Source: Lutibacter sp. A80 (GTDB lineage: Bacteria; Bacteroidota; Bacteroidia; Flavobacteriales; Flavobacteriaceae). From it: a stretch of DNA of 64,000 nucleotides. Below are positions 26,471-35,036 of the stretch, in pieces. Positions within the stretch are counted from its first letter, which is position 1. The number at the start of each line of letters is the position of its first letter. The position numbers and the translations under genes are program-made. The notes beneath the pieces are model-generated. The model saw only the letters and a list, made by a program, of their open reading frames with translations. It made no database searches and was not told where the DNA came from. The stretch spans positions 2,338,501-2,402,500 of the forward strand of contig NZ_CP092480.1 of NCBI RefSeq assembly GCF_022429645.1, given 5' to 3'.

Positions 26471-26863
26471 TTAAATGCTGCTCGGCTTATCTTCTTTAAT
26501 TTTTGTTTGAAGTTTTGCACTTACCTTTTTTAAAGACAACTCCAAATCAACATAATTTATTTCGTCTTTTGCCATATAAATAAACATAAAAATATATGGT
26601 TCAGTTAAACTTTCAGTAAAAGAATGTTTATTTTTTCTGTAGACTTCGCGCATTAACCTTTTAATTCTATTTCTATTTACGGCTAATTTTACATTCCTCT
26701 TCGGAACAGCAAAACCAGCTTTCACTAAAGATTTAGCTCCATGGTTTATCGGTAAATAAATTAATCTAAAAGGGTACGATTTAACGTGTTTTCCTTCAGC
26801 AAAAAGCTGCTCAATTAATTTTTTACTTTTTAATCTTTCTTCTTTTCCTAATGTGTATTGCAT
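26471..26863 (-). CDS. rnpA: ribonuclease P protein component
   Basis: The 130-residue basic protein has the RnpA pattern: the N-terminal LGKEERLKSKKLIEQLF and the RNR signature NRNRIKRLMREVYR. It binds the RNase P RNA to mature tRNA 5' ends. In many bacteria rnpA follows rpmH; here no rpmH lies upstream, and the partner is the S41 peptidase gene downstream. Confidence 0.93.
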   Translation of the reverse strand: MQYTLGKEERLKSKKLIEQLFAEGKHVKSYPFRLIYLPINHGAKSLVKAGFAVPKRNVKLAVNRNRIKRLMREVYRKNKHSFTESLTEPYIFMFIYMAKDEINYVDLELSLKKVSAKLQTKIKEDKPSSI

Positions 26864-27016
26864 ATATACAGTAACTAAAATATCTAAAACTTGGAATATT
26901 AAAGTTTAATTAACTTCAGTAAATTCCAAACTTTAACTACTTTACGTATTTTATTAATACGACAAATGTAAGGAATAAAAGATTTTAAAAAATTAAATTG
27001 AAAAGACTTTAATTAG

Positions 27017-27024
27017 TAAATTTG
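27017..27024 (+). promoter_or_regulatory. Bacteroidota -7 box (TAAATTTG) for acyl-CoA dehydrogenase
   Basis: TAAATTTG fits TAnnTTTG exactly, with TTG at 26998-27000 and a 16-bp spacer. It lies 23 bp before the ATG at 27048 and argues against an upstream GTG start at 27024, which would sit inside the promoter. Confidence 0.7.
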
Positions 27025-27047
27025 TGTATAACCAAAATCTTAACAGT

Positions 27048-28226
27048 ATGTCTCAAGATTTATTTCAAGCTCCGGATTATTATCAATTAGATGCATTATT
27101 AACTGAAGAACACTTGTTAATTAGAGATGCAGCTAGAGAATGGGTAAAGCGTTCTGTGTCTCCAATTATTGAAGAAGCCGCTCAAAAAGCCAAATTTCCA
27201 ACATCAATTATTAGTGGTTTATCCGAAATTGGCGCTTTTGGCCCTTATATTCCCGAAGAATATGGTGGAGCAGGTTTAGATCAGATAAGTTATGGTTTAA
27301 TTATGCAAGAAATTGAACGAGGAGATTCTGGAATTCGATCAACAGCTTCTGTACAATCCTCGTTAGTAATGTATCCAATTTGGAAATATGGAAACGAAGC
27401 ACAACGTAAAAAATTCTTACCAAAATTAGCTACTGGAGAACTTATGGGATGTTTTGGTTTAACAGAACCCAACCACGGATCTAATCCGAGTGGTATGGAA
27501 ACTAAAATTAAAGATATGGGCAACCATTTTTTATTGAATGGAGCAAAAATGTGGATTTCAAATGCACCATTTGCAGACATTGCAGTTGTTTGGGCTAAAA
27601 ATGAAGAAGGCCGTATAAAGGGATTAATTGTTGAACGCGGAATGGAAGGATTTACAACTCCAGAAACACATAACAAATGGAGTTTAAGAGCTTCTGCAAC
27701 TGGTGAATTAATTTTTGATAATGTTAAAATTCCAAAAGAAAACATACTGCCAAATAAAGATGGTTTAGGTGCCCCACTTGGCTGCTTAGATTCTGCTCGT
27801 TACGGAATAGCTTGGGGAGCCATTGGTGCCGCAATGGATTGTTACGCTACTGCTTTACGCTATGCAAAAGAACGTATCCAGTTTAATAAACCAATTGCAG
27901 CAACACAATTACAACAAAAAAAACTGGCAGAAATGATTACCGAAATCACCAAAGCGCAATTGTTAACTTGGCGCTTAGGGACTTTAAAAAATGAAAATAA
28001 AGCAACCTCTGCGCAAATATCAATGGCAAAGCGAAATAATGTGGCTATGGCTTTAAAAATAGCTAGAGAAGCGCGTCAGGTTTTAGGTGCAATGGGTATT
28101 TCTGGCGAATTTTCTATAATGCGTCATATGATGAATTTAGAAAGTGTAATTACATATGAAGGCACACATGACATTCACTTATTAATAACCGGATTAGACA
28201 TTACAGGCTTATCGGCTTTTAAGTAA
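27048..28226 (+). CDS. acyl-CoA dehydrogenase family protein (glutaryl-CoA type)
   Basis: The roughly 392-residue flavoenzyme has the acyl-CoA dehydrogenase layout: an N-terminal helical domain, the FAD-binding beta domain (GCFGLTEPNHGSNPSGMET, then MWISNAPFADIAVVWAK) and the C-terminal helical domain, ending QVLGAMGISGEFSIMRHM and VITYEGTHDIHLLITG, where the Glu before GTHD is the expected base. The motifs are closest to glutaryl-CoA dehydrogenase, which fits a route from lysine through the ALDH7-type gene at 31.5 kb, but this is inference. Start chosen at ATG 27048 because a promoter covers the GTG at 27024. Confidence 0.9.
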   Translation: MSQDLFQAPDYYQLDALLTEEHLLIRDAAREWVKRSVSPIIEEAAQKAKFPTSIISGLSEIGAFGPYIPEEYGGAGLDQISYGLIMQEIERGDSGIRSTASVQSSLVMYPIWKYGNEAQRKKFLPKLATGELMGCFGLTEPNHGSNPSGMETKIKDMGNHFLLNGAKMWISNAPFADIAVVWAKNEEGRIKGLIVERGMEGFTTPETHNKWSLRASATGELIFDNVKIPKENILPNKDGLGAPLGCLDSARYGIAWGAIGAAMDCYATALRYAKERIQFNKPIAATQLQQKKLAEMITEITKAQLLTWRLGTLKNENKATSAQISMAKRNNVAMALKIAREARQVLGAMGISGEFSIMRHMMNLESVITYEGTHDIHLLITGLDITGLSAFK

Positions 28227-28241
28227 AACAACCTATTACAC

Positions 28242-28361
28242 TGTATAAAAAAACACTTTGTATTAATAACAAAACCTATAAAATTAAACTAACAGGTTTT
28301 AGAAACTTGTTAGGTTTTCAAATTGTGTAAAAATGGATTCCTACCTGAGCAGAAATGACAG
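28242..28361. repeat. intergenic repeat, copy 1
   Basis: This unit of about 120 bp consists of a CACTTTGTATTA-like start, a hairpin of the AACAGGTTTT...AACTTGTTAGG type, AATTGTGTAAAAATGGATTCC and a CCTGAGCAG segment ending in AATGACAG. It shares its order of parts with copy 2 at 28438-28578. The hairpin could also terminate the acyl-CoA dehydrogenase transcript. Confidence 0.6.
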
Positions 28362-28400
28362 GTGGAATTATTAGAAACAATTCAATAGTAACCAACATCT

Positions 28401-28426
28401 TGTCATACCTGCGCAGGCAGGTATCT
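28401..28426. repeat. REP-like palindromic element, inverted copy
   Basis: TGTCATACCTGCGCAGGCAG followed by GTATCT is an imperfect palindrome around CCTGCGCAGG. It is the reverse-oriented counterpart of the GGATTCCTGCC...AATGACA tails at 28335-28361 and 28552-28578. Confidence 0.6.
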
Positions 28427-28437
28427 ATAATATTCTT

Positions 28438-28578
28438 TATAAAAAAAAGACTTTGTATTATGGATATCTCTTCTAACTAAAATAACAAAATCTATAAAAA
28501 TTAACCTAACAGGTTTTCAAAACCTGTTAGGTTTTTATATTGTGCAAAAATGGATTCCTGCCTTTGCAGGAATGACAG
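28438..28578. repeat. intergenic repeat, copy 2
   Basis: This unit of about 140 bp has the same order of parts as copy 1. A perfect hairpin CCTAACAGGTTTT...AAACCTGTTAGG (28505-28531), followed by TTTTT, is a good terminator. The tail GGATTCCTGCC-TTT-GCAGGAATGACAG is a REP-like palindrome. A short insertion near 28460-28485 distinguishes it from copy 1. Confidence 0.6.
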
Positions 28579-28584
28579 CGTGTT

Positions 28585-29562
28585 TTACAACACCAATAAA
28601 TTACAACCTCTAATATCAGAATTATCAAAACGGCCTAATACTTCAAAAGTGTTATTTTTAAAAGTTTTTCCTAAATCTTGTGTAGCTATAAACGAACAAG
28701 AATTTATATTCGCTAAGTCTATAACATTTATACCTCCCGATTTTCCTTCTGGGAGTATTGTTAAAGCATCTTCCGTATCACGTGTTAAAATTTTCATCCA
28801 CGGTGGGCACTCAAAAACTCCATCTCCTTTAGAATATCCCTGACTTAATAATTCGGTCATTCCATATTCTGAATGAATTTTAGAAACCCCAAAACCATTA
28901 CATAAAATACTGTGTAATTCTTCTCTAATAAGTTCTTTTCGTTTTCCTTTCATTCCACCAGTTTCCATAATTATGGTGTTTTTTAGATCGAATTTGTATT
29001 TATCCAATAAATCTAACAAAGCAAAGGAAACTCCAATTAAAAGTATTTTTTCACCTTTTTTATCTAATTCTTGTAAGTTTTTAGCCAATTCCTCTAAATT
29101 ATTCAAATAAAAACCACTTTTTGGATTGTTTGATTTCTTTATAAAACTATCGGCCATATAAATTAATGAAGAACCTGTACGTTCCAAATACGAAGGCAAC
29201 AATGCTAATATTGTATAATTTTCTATAGCTCCGTAAAAATACTGAAAGGTTTTAGTAAAACTTTCTTCGTAAATAGAAACATCTGTAACATAGTGTTTAC
29301 TTTGTGTCATTCCTGTAGTACCACTACTTAAAAAAATTTGTTCAACTGCATCTTCAGAAGCAACAATTTTATGAGTTTTAAAAAATTGAATAGGTAAAAA
29401 AGGAATATCTTCAATTTTTTGAATGGAATTTATATCAACCTTTAAATGTTTTAAAAAGGTATTGTATACCACATTATGAATAGCCTGAAATCTAAAAATA
29501 TCCAGAGCTATTTCATTAAATTCGTTTGTATTATGTGACTTAAATAGCGTATTTCTTTTCAT
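28585..29562 (-). CDS. LuxE/PaaK-like acyl-protein synthetase
   Basis: The 325-residue protein belongs to the LuxE-type branch of the adenylate-forming superfamily. The P-loop-like motif is FLSSGTTGMTQSKHYV (about residues 85-100), and the later METGGMKGKRKELIREEL and HSEYGMTELLSQGYS fit the A5-type motif. Such proteins activate acyl groups and pass them to a partner protein. No luciferase or fatty acid reductase genes are nearby. It converges on the acyl-CoA dehydrogenase gene across the repeat region. Confidence 0.82.
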   Translation of the reverse strand: MKRNTLFKSHNTNEFNEIALDIFRFQAIHNVVYNTFLKHLKVDINSIQKIEDIPFLPIQFFKTHKIVASEDAVEQIFLSSGTTGMTQSKHYVTDVSIYEESFTKTFQYFYGAIENYTILALLPSYLERTGSSLIYMADSFIKKSNNPKSGFYLNNLEELAKNLQELDKKGEKILLIGVSFALLDLLDKYKFDLKNTIIMETGGMKGKRKELIREELHSILCNGFGVSKIHSEYGMTELLSQGYSKGDGVFECPPWMKILTRDTEDALTILPEGKSGGINVIDLANINSCSFIATQDLGKTFKNNTFEVLGRFDNSDIRGCNLLVL

Positions 29563-29650
29563 AAAAATTGGGAAACTTCACAAAAGTAATGTAAATTTAC
29601 GCAACCTATTATCTTTTTAGGTATCTTATTAACAATAAAAACACTCGTAT

Positions 29651-30187
29651 TTGGGTTTAGAAAAGCTCATAAAAAAATGTGCTAAAAATGATAGAAAGGC
29701 ACAAAAAGAGATTTACCAGCTTTTTGCAGGTAAATTATTCTCAATTTGTCTTAAATACTCTAAAAATAAACAAGAGGCTCAAGATAATTTTCAAGATGGC
29801 TTTGTAGTCATTTTCGATAAAATTGAGCAGTTTAATTTTAAAGGATCATTTGAAGGCTGGATTAAGCGAGTTATGGTTAACACAATTTTATTAAAGTATA
29901 GAAAAAAAACTGTGTTAAGTATTGTTACTGAAGAAATTCCTGATGAGGTGATTGTTGACATCGACGATGATGAAATTTCTTTAGATTATTTATTGAATCT
30001 CATTCAAGAGTTGCCAGAAAGATACAGAATGGTATTTAACCTGTATGTATTAGATGGATGTTCTCATAAAGAGATTTCTAAAATGTTAAAAATTGCTGAA
30101 GGCACATCTAAATCTAATTTAGCCAGAGCAAGAGGCATTTTAAAACAAAAAATAGAGAAACATCAAGAAAGTCAACAGTCTGTTTAA
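29651..30187 (+). CDS. ECF-type RNA polymerase sigma factor
   Basis: The 178-residue protein has sigma region 2 (QKEIYQLFAGKLFSICLKYS, NFQDGFVVIFDKIEQFN, FEGWIKRVMVNTIL) and region 4 (ELPERYRMVFNLYVLDGCSHKEISKML, then GTSKSNLARARGILK). No in-frame ATG exists near the start; the frame opens with TTG at 29651, and an in-frame stop at 29636 limits any upstream extension, so TTG is the best start. It is followed after 14 bp by a gene whose N-terminus looks like an anti-sigma factor. Confidence 0.9.
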   Translation: MGLEKLIKKCAKNDRKAQKEIYQLFAGKLFSICLKYSKNKQEAQDNFQDGFVVIFDKIEQFNFKGSFEGWIKRVMVNTILLKYRKKTVLSIVTEEIPDEVIVDIDDDEISLDYLLNLIQELPERYRMVFNLYVLDGCSHKEISKMLKIAEGTSKSNLARARGILKQKIEKHQESQQSV

Positions 30188-30201
30188 GATAAAAGGTTAA
30201 A

Positions 30202-31413
30202 GTGAGAGATTATAAGAATATAGACAGGATTTTTCAAGAAAAGCTAAAGGATTTAGAGGTCTCACCTCCAAGTCAATCTTGGAATTCAATTCAAAAGAAA
30301 TTAGCTCCAGTTTCTCAAAAGAAACGATTTCCTTTATGGCTTAAATTTGCAAGTGTAGCTGCCTTACTTATATTATTTTTTAGCATAGGCACAATCTATT
30401 TTATACCACATAATAATTTCTCAAATAACTTTTTAAAAGATTCTAATTCTGAAAATATAGTTATTGATAATGATAGTATTCAAACTACAAATTCTAAAAA
30501 TAATACTGTTACTAAAAAACCGTTAACACAGCCTAAAATAAATGAGCTTATTGGCGCTAAAAGCACTAAAATTACAGCTATAAACAGTATTGATGAAGTT
30601 TCCAATACTAATAAAAATAACAACTTAAAAGAAAATAATTCTATTTTAACAGATGCGCTTAGTCTACCATTACCAGACAACAATGACACTAAAATGGATA
30701 AATCTTCACTAATTTCAAGTGGAAGAATAACCGTTGCAACTATTTTTGCACCAATTTACATAAGCTCATTTGGAGATGGATCGGGTATTGACAGTCAGTT
30801 TAAAGACAACCCAGCCTCTGGAAATTCATCTTATTCTTACGGTGTAAAATTTGCCTATAAACTAAATAACAAATTTAGTGTACAATCCGGAATTAACCTT
30901 ATTAATTTAGGATATACAACTAACAATATTTATGTAACTCCTGGAGTTGCAGTTGTAGAATATTCAAACATATCTAACAACCCAATAAATCTGGGAAAAC
31001 CACAGCAATATGCTACAACAAAATTAAGAGAACTTAATGCTATAGACCCAAATAAAGGGAGCTTAAATCAAGTTTTTGGATATGTTGAAATCCCTGTTGA
31101 ATTAAAATACAACGTTACCGATGGTAAATTAGGGGTAAACTTGGTTGGTGGTTTTAGTACACTTTTACTTAATAACGATGAAGTTTTTGTTGAAACAAAT
31201 TCAATCACTCAAAGTTTAGGCTCATCAAACAATTTAAGAGCTATCAACTTTACAGGAAATATTGGTCTTGATGTAGATTACTCTATTAAAGAAAATTTAT
31301 TTATCAATATCTCTCCAATGTTTAAAATGCAAACAAATACCTTTTCAAAAAATTCAGGTAGTATACAGCCATATTACCTAGGAATTTATACAGGTTTAAA
31401 TTATAAGTTTTAG
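30202..31413 (+). CDS. barrel protein with anti-sigma-like cytoplasmic N-terminus
   Basis: The 403-residue product begins at a GTG with a short cytoplasmic segment (MRDYKNIDRIFQEKLKD) and one membrane helix (about residues 46-68). A low-complexity Asn/Ser/Lys-rich linker follows (about 70-170), then a C-terminal region of amphipathic strands typical of an outer-membrane beta-barrel (SYGVKFAYKLNNKFSVQSG, ending GIYTGLNYKF). Coupled to a sigma factor gene, this layout is common in Flavobacteriia; whether the N-terminus binds sigma is not shown. A terminator follows. Confidence 0.75.
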   Translation: MRDYKNIDRIFQEKLKDLEVSPPSQSWNSIQKKLAPVSQKKRFPLWLKFASVAALLILFFSIGTIYFIPHNNFSNNFLKDSNSENIVIDNDSIQTTNSKNNTVTKKPLTQPKINELIGAKSTKITAINSIDEVSNTNKNNNLKENNSILTDALSLPLPDNNDTKMDKSSLISSGRITVATIFAPIYISSFGDGSGIDSQFKDNPASGNSSYSYGVKFAYKLNNKFSVQSGINLINLGYTTNNIYVTPGVAVVEYSNISNNPINLGKPQQYATTKLRELNAIDPNKGSLNQVFGYVEIPVELKYNVTDGKLGVNLVGGFSTLLLNNDEVFVETNSITQSLGSSNNLRAINFTGNIGLDVDYSIKENLFINISPMFKMQTNTFSKNSGSIQPYYLGIYTGLNYKF

Positions 31414-31453
31414 TTGGTTTATTATTTGGTTGGTTACCAAATATTGAATGAAG

Positions 31454-31481
31454 AAAGCCATTTCAAATTTGAAATGGCTTT
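31454..31481 (+). terminator. intrinsic terminator after the sigma/barrel operon
   Basis: AAAGCCATTTCAAATTTGAAATGGCTTT is a near-loopless palindrome followed by TTC and a T-rich run, 40 bp after the stop codon. The key half is AAAGCCATTTCAAA. Confidence 0.8.
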
Positions 31482-31505
31482 TCTTTTTATACCATTTAAT
31501 ATTCG

Positions 31506-31513
31506 TAGCTTTG
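31506..31513 (+). promoter_or_regulatory. Bacteroidota -7 box (TAGCTTTG) for the aldehyde dehydrogenase gene
   Basis: TAGCTTTG fits TAnnTTTG and lies 28 bp before the ATG at 31542. No TTG was seen at the expected -33 spacing. Confidence 0.55.
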
Positions 31514-31541
31514 TTAAGCACAACTTTAAAACCTATACAAT

Positions 31542-33095
31542 ATGGAAGCCATAACTATAAACAAAACAATTGAAAAAGCACTAAAAAAACTAGGTGTTAA
31601 AGAACTAAATAACGGAACTTCAACAGGTTCAATTTCATTTGGTAATGGTGAAATTATTGAATCATACTCTCCAGTAGATGGTGCTTTAATTGGAAAAGTA
31701 ATTACTACTACAAAACAAGATTACGAACAGGTGATTAAAAATGCGCAAACGGCATTTAAAAGTTGGAGGCTAAAACCAGCACCTCAACGCGGAGAAATAG
31801 TAAGACAATTTGGAGATAAATTAAGAGAACTAAAACAACCTTTGGGCGAGCTAGTTTCTTATGAAATGGGTAAATCGTTACAAGAAGGTTTAGGAGAAGT
31901 ACAAGAAATGATTGATATCTGTGATTTTGCTGTGGGGTTATCACGACAATTACACGGACTTACAATGCATTCTGAACGTCCTGGACATAGAATGTACGAA
32001 CAATACCATCCTCTAGGAATTGTTGGTATTATTTCAGCATTTAATTTTCCAGTAGCAGTTTGGGCTTGGAACACTGCATTGGCCTGGATTTCTGGTGATG
32101 TATGTATATGGAAAGCTTCAGAAAAAACACCTTTATGCAGTATTGCCTGCCAAAATATTATTGCTGATGTTTTAAAAGAAAATAACTTACCAGAAGGTAT
32201 TTCAACTATTATTAATGGAAATTATATTGTTGGTGAATTTATGACAACCGATAAAAGAGTTCCACTAATTTCAGCAACAGGCTCAACAAGAATGGGAAAA
32301 ATTGTTGGTAAAACTGTTGGAGAACGTTTAGGAAAATCGCTATTAGAATTAGGTGGAAATAATGCCATAATAATAACACCCGATGCAGATTTAAAAATGA
32401 CCGTTATTGGTGCTGTTTTTGGAGCAGTTGGTACAGCTGGACAACGTTGTACTTCAACACGTAGATTAATAATTCACGAATCTATGTACACGAAAGTAAA
32501 AGAAGCTTTAGTAGCTGCATATAATCAATTACGCATTGGAAATCCTTTAGATGAAAGCAACCATGTAGGCCCTTTAATTGATAAAGATGCTGTTGAAATG
32601 TATAAAAATGCATTGGTAGAAGCTGTTAAAGAAGGTGGCACATTATTAGTTGAAGGCGGTGTTTTAACCGGTACAGGTTTTGAAACTGGCTGTTATGTTA
32701 AGCCAGCAATTGTTGAAGCTGAAAATCATTTTAAAATCGTTCAACACGAAACATTTGCACCTATTTTATACTTGCTAAAATATTCTGGAGATGTTAATAA
32801 TGCTATTGAAATTCAAAACAATGTAAATCAAGGTCTTTCATCTGCTATAATGACAAATAATTTGCGTGAAGCTGAGTTATTTTTATCTCAAGTAGGATCA
32901 GATTGTGGAATTGCAAATGTAAATATTGGAACTTCTGGAGCTGAAATTGGAGGTGCTTTTGGTGGTGAAAAAGAAACTGGTGGTGGAAGAGAATCTGGAT
33001 CCGATGCTTGGAAAGTTTATATGCGTCGTCAAACAAACACTATTAATTACACAACAGAACTACCTCTAGCGCAAGGAATTAAATTTAATTTCTAA
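31542..33095 (+). CDS. ALDH7-type aldehyde dehydrogenase (aminoadipate semialdehyde type)
   Basis: The 517-residue NAD-dependent dehydrogenase has the ALDH signatures LLELGGNNAIIITPD (general-base Glu) and VGTAGQRCTSTRRLIIHE (nucleophilic Cys), with ISAFNFPVAVWAWNTALA at the cofactor site and GGGRESGSDAWKVYMRRQ near the end. The last two are typical of the ALDH7/alpha-aminoadipic semialdehyde group of lysine catabolism. The substrate is inferred. It has its own promoter and terminator. Confidence 0.9.
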   Translation: MEAITINKTIEKALKKLGVKELNNGTSTGSISFGNGEIIESYSPVDGALIGKVITTTKQDYEQVIKNAQTAFKSWRLKPAPQRGEIVRQFGDKLRELKQPLGELVSYEMGKSLQEGLGEVQEMIDICDFAVGLSRQLHGLTMHSERPGHRMYEQYHPLGIVGIISAFNFPVAVWAWNTALAWISGDVCIWKASEKTPLCSIACQNIIADVLKENNLPEGISTIINGNYIVGEFMTTDKRVPLISATGSTRMGKIVGKTVGERLGKSLLELGGNNAIIITPDADLKMTVIGAVFGAVGTAGQRCTSTRRLIIHESMYTKVKEALVAAYNQLRIGNPLDESNHVGPLIDKDAVEMYKNALVEAVKEGGTLLVEGGVLTGTGFETGCYVKPAIVEAENHFKIVQHETFAPILYLLKYSGDVNNAIEIQNNVNQGLSSAIMTNNLREAELFLSQVGSDCGIANVNIGTSGAEIGGAFGGEKETGGGRESGSDAWKVYMRRQTNTINYTTELPLAQGIKFNF

Positions 33096-33106
33096 TAATA
33101 TATTAT

Positions 33107-33140
33107 AAACCAAATAGGTTGTTGAAACCTGTTTGGTTTT
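33107..33140. terminator. hairpin between the convergent ALDH and acyltransferase genes
   Basis: AAACCAAATAGGTT-GTTG-AAACCTGTTTGGTTT forms a long stem with one mismatch and ends in TTTT. It lies 11 bp after the ALDH stop. Confidence 0.75.
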
Positions 33141-33156
33141 ATATTAAGTATAACTT

Positions 33157-34998
33157 TTACTTAGAAGAAATTGATTCTTTAGAGTTTACAATTTCTTCAA
33201 AATTTTCATTTTCTAGGCGACTTTCTAGTTCTGCTTGAAATTCTTCCATAACTGGTTTTACAGTACTTTCAGGTATATCTGCAACTCTTATATACATCAA
33301 TCCATCTACAGCATTATTAAATTTTGGATCCACATTAAATGCTACTAAACGCGCATTTTGTTTTACATACTTTTTAATTAAAACCGGTATTCTAAGCGCT
33401 CCAGGTTCAATTTCATCAATAACTTTATCAAATTTATTCATATCTGACTGAGTTGCATCAAAAACAAAATCTTTATCAGCATCTTTTAACTTTACCTTGT
33501 ATTCCTTTTTTGGATGAATATATTGAGCAATATACGGATCGTAATAATGAGATTTCATAAACTCAATCATTAACGATTTTGAAAAATTAGAAAACTGATT
33601 GCTAATACTAACACCACCAATTAAATATTTGTATTCTGGATAGCGTAAAGTTACGTGTACAATTCCTTTCCAAAGTAAAAACAATGGCATAGGTTTTTGT
33701 TGGTATTCTTTAATTATAAATGCTCTACCCATTTCTATAGAATTCTCCATCATTGTATACAATTCCGGTTCAAACTTAAACAGTGTGTGCACATAGAATC
33801 CTTCAATTCCATGTTTTTTATAAATATCTTTTCCTAAACCCATTCTATAGGCTCCAACTAGTTTTTTATCAGCATTGTCCCATAAAAATAAATGATGATA
33901 AAACCCATCAAACCGATCTAAATCGATAGACTCATTAGTACCTTCTCCAACCTCTCTAAAAGTAATTTCACGCAAACGTCCAATTTCAAATTTTAGGTTG
34001 GGAATTTTATTACTTGGCGCAAAAAAAACTTCGTAATTTTTACTTTTTAATAACCTTCCATTATTGGTACGGAGTGCATCTACTTCTTCAATAATTCTAT
34101 CATTATTTTTTTGACAAACAATTTCTTTTGGCTGTCTTGTTTTTTTTAATGATGCTGTATTTATAGTTTTAGAAACCTTTTCAAAAGGGTTTGCCAACAT
34201 ATATGTTTTTCTTCGAATAAATTGACAAAAATCTTGTGTATTTTTATATGTTTCTTGGTCTTTAACAGAAATTGCTTTCCCTATTCTAACCTTAATAACA
34301 CGCTCTTTTTGAGACAGTAACTCCGAAGGTAATTTAGCAGTTCTAAGTGTTGGATTTAACCTAGATAAAAAATAGAATAACCTGCTATTTTTAGCGTGAA
34401 AATAAATAGGAATTATCGGCACTTTTGCTTTTTTAATTAATTTAATAGCTCCTTCTTCCCAAGGTTTATCAACAATTAATTTACCATCTTTATAAGTAGA
34501 AACTTCTCCTGCCGGAAAAATCCCTATAGGATTCCCTTCTTTAATGTGTAAAAGCGCACTTTTTATTCCTGAAATACTAGACTTTGCATCTTTTCTATCT
34601 TCAAAAGGATTTACAGGCATTATAAAAGGCTTCATTGGCTCAATTCTATGCAATAAAAAATTTGCAATTATTTTATAATCTGGTCGTTTTTCAGTTAATA
34701 ATTTCAACAATAAAATACCATCTATACCTCCTAAAGGATGGTTAGAAACTGTGATAAAAGCACCATCTTTTGGAATTCTTTTTAAATCTTCTTCTGGAAT
34801 TTCAAATTTAATTTGAAGGTCGTCTAAAAGCGCTGTAAAAAAGTCTAAATCTTTTAAATGCTTATGTTTATTGTATATTTTATTTATGGTTGAAATTCGA
34901 AGAATCCTCATTAATAACCACCCAAAAAATGTACCTATAAATCCGTATTTATCAAGATTTAATACTTTTGAAACCTCTTTTGGCGTTACTAAACTCAT
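33157..34998 (-). CDS. bifunctional PlsC/GNAT acyltransferase, OlsF-like
   Basis: The 613-residue protein joins two acyltransferase units. The N-terminal unit (about residues 70-280) is PlsC-like, with the NHPLGGID (HX4D-type) motif and FPAGEVSTYKDGKLI. The C-terminal unit (about 325-540) resembles the hemolysin-like/OlsB GNAT domain (LREITFREVGEG, VGAYRMGLG, SIEMGRAFIIKEY). This order matches OlsF, described for ornithine lipid synthesis in Flavobacterium johnsoniae and Serratia, where one unit makes lyso-ornithine lipid and the other acylates it. It lies in a run with aspartate kinase and a GNAT gene. The lipid product is inference. Confidence 0.8.
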   Translation of the reverse strand: MSLVTPKEVSKVLNLDKYGFIGTFFGWLLMRILRISTINKIYNKHKHLKDLDFFTALLDDLQIKFEIPEEDLKRIPKDGAFITVSNHPLGGIDGILLLKLLTEKRPDYKIIANFLLHRIEPMKPFIMPVNPFEDRKDAKSSISGIKSALLHIKEGNPIGIFPAGEVSTYKDGKLIVDKPWEEGAIKLIKKAKVPIIPIYFHAKNSRLFYFLSRLNPTLRTAKLPSELLSQKERVIKVRIGKAISVKDQETYKNTQDFCQFIRRKTYMLANPFEKVSKTINTASLKKTRQPKEIVCQKNNDRIIEEVDALRTNNGRLLKSKNYEVFFAPSNKIPNLKFEIGRLREITFREVGEGTNESIDLDRFDGFYHHLFLWDNADKKLVGAYRMGLGKDIYKKHGIEGFYVHTLFKFEPELYTMMENSIEMGRAFIIKEYQQKPMPLFLLWKGIVHVTLRYPEYKYLIGGVSISNQFSNFSKSLMIEFMKSHYYDPYIAQYIHPKKEYKVKLKDADKDFVFDATQSDMNKFDKVIDEIEPGALRIPVLIKKYVKQNARLVAFNVDPKFNNAVDGLMYIRVADIPESTVKPVMEEFQAELESRLENENFEEIVNSKESISSK

Positions 34999-35036
34999 CT
35001 AATTTTAATTAAAGATAACTACAAAAATACATAAAA

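Noticed and set aside
27024..27047. Extended start of the acyl-CoA dehydrogenase at a GTG
   Set aside because: The GTG is the last base of a consensus -7 box and the next two bases, so it would not be in the transcript.
28585..29562. Idea of a bioluminescence (lux) locus
   Set aside because: Only a LuxE/PaaK-like protein is present, without luciferase or reductase genes; the family is broad.
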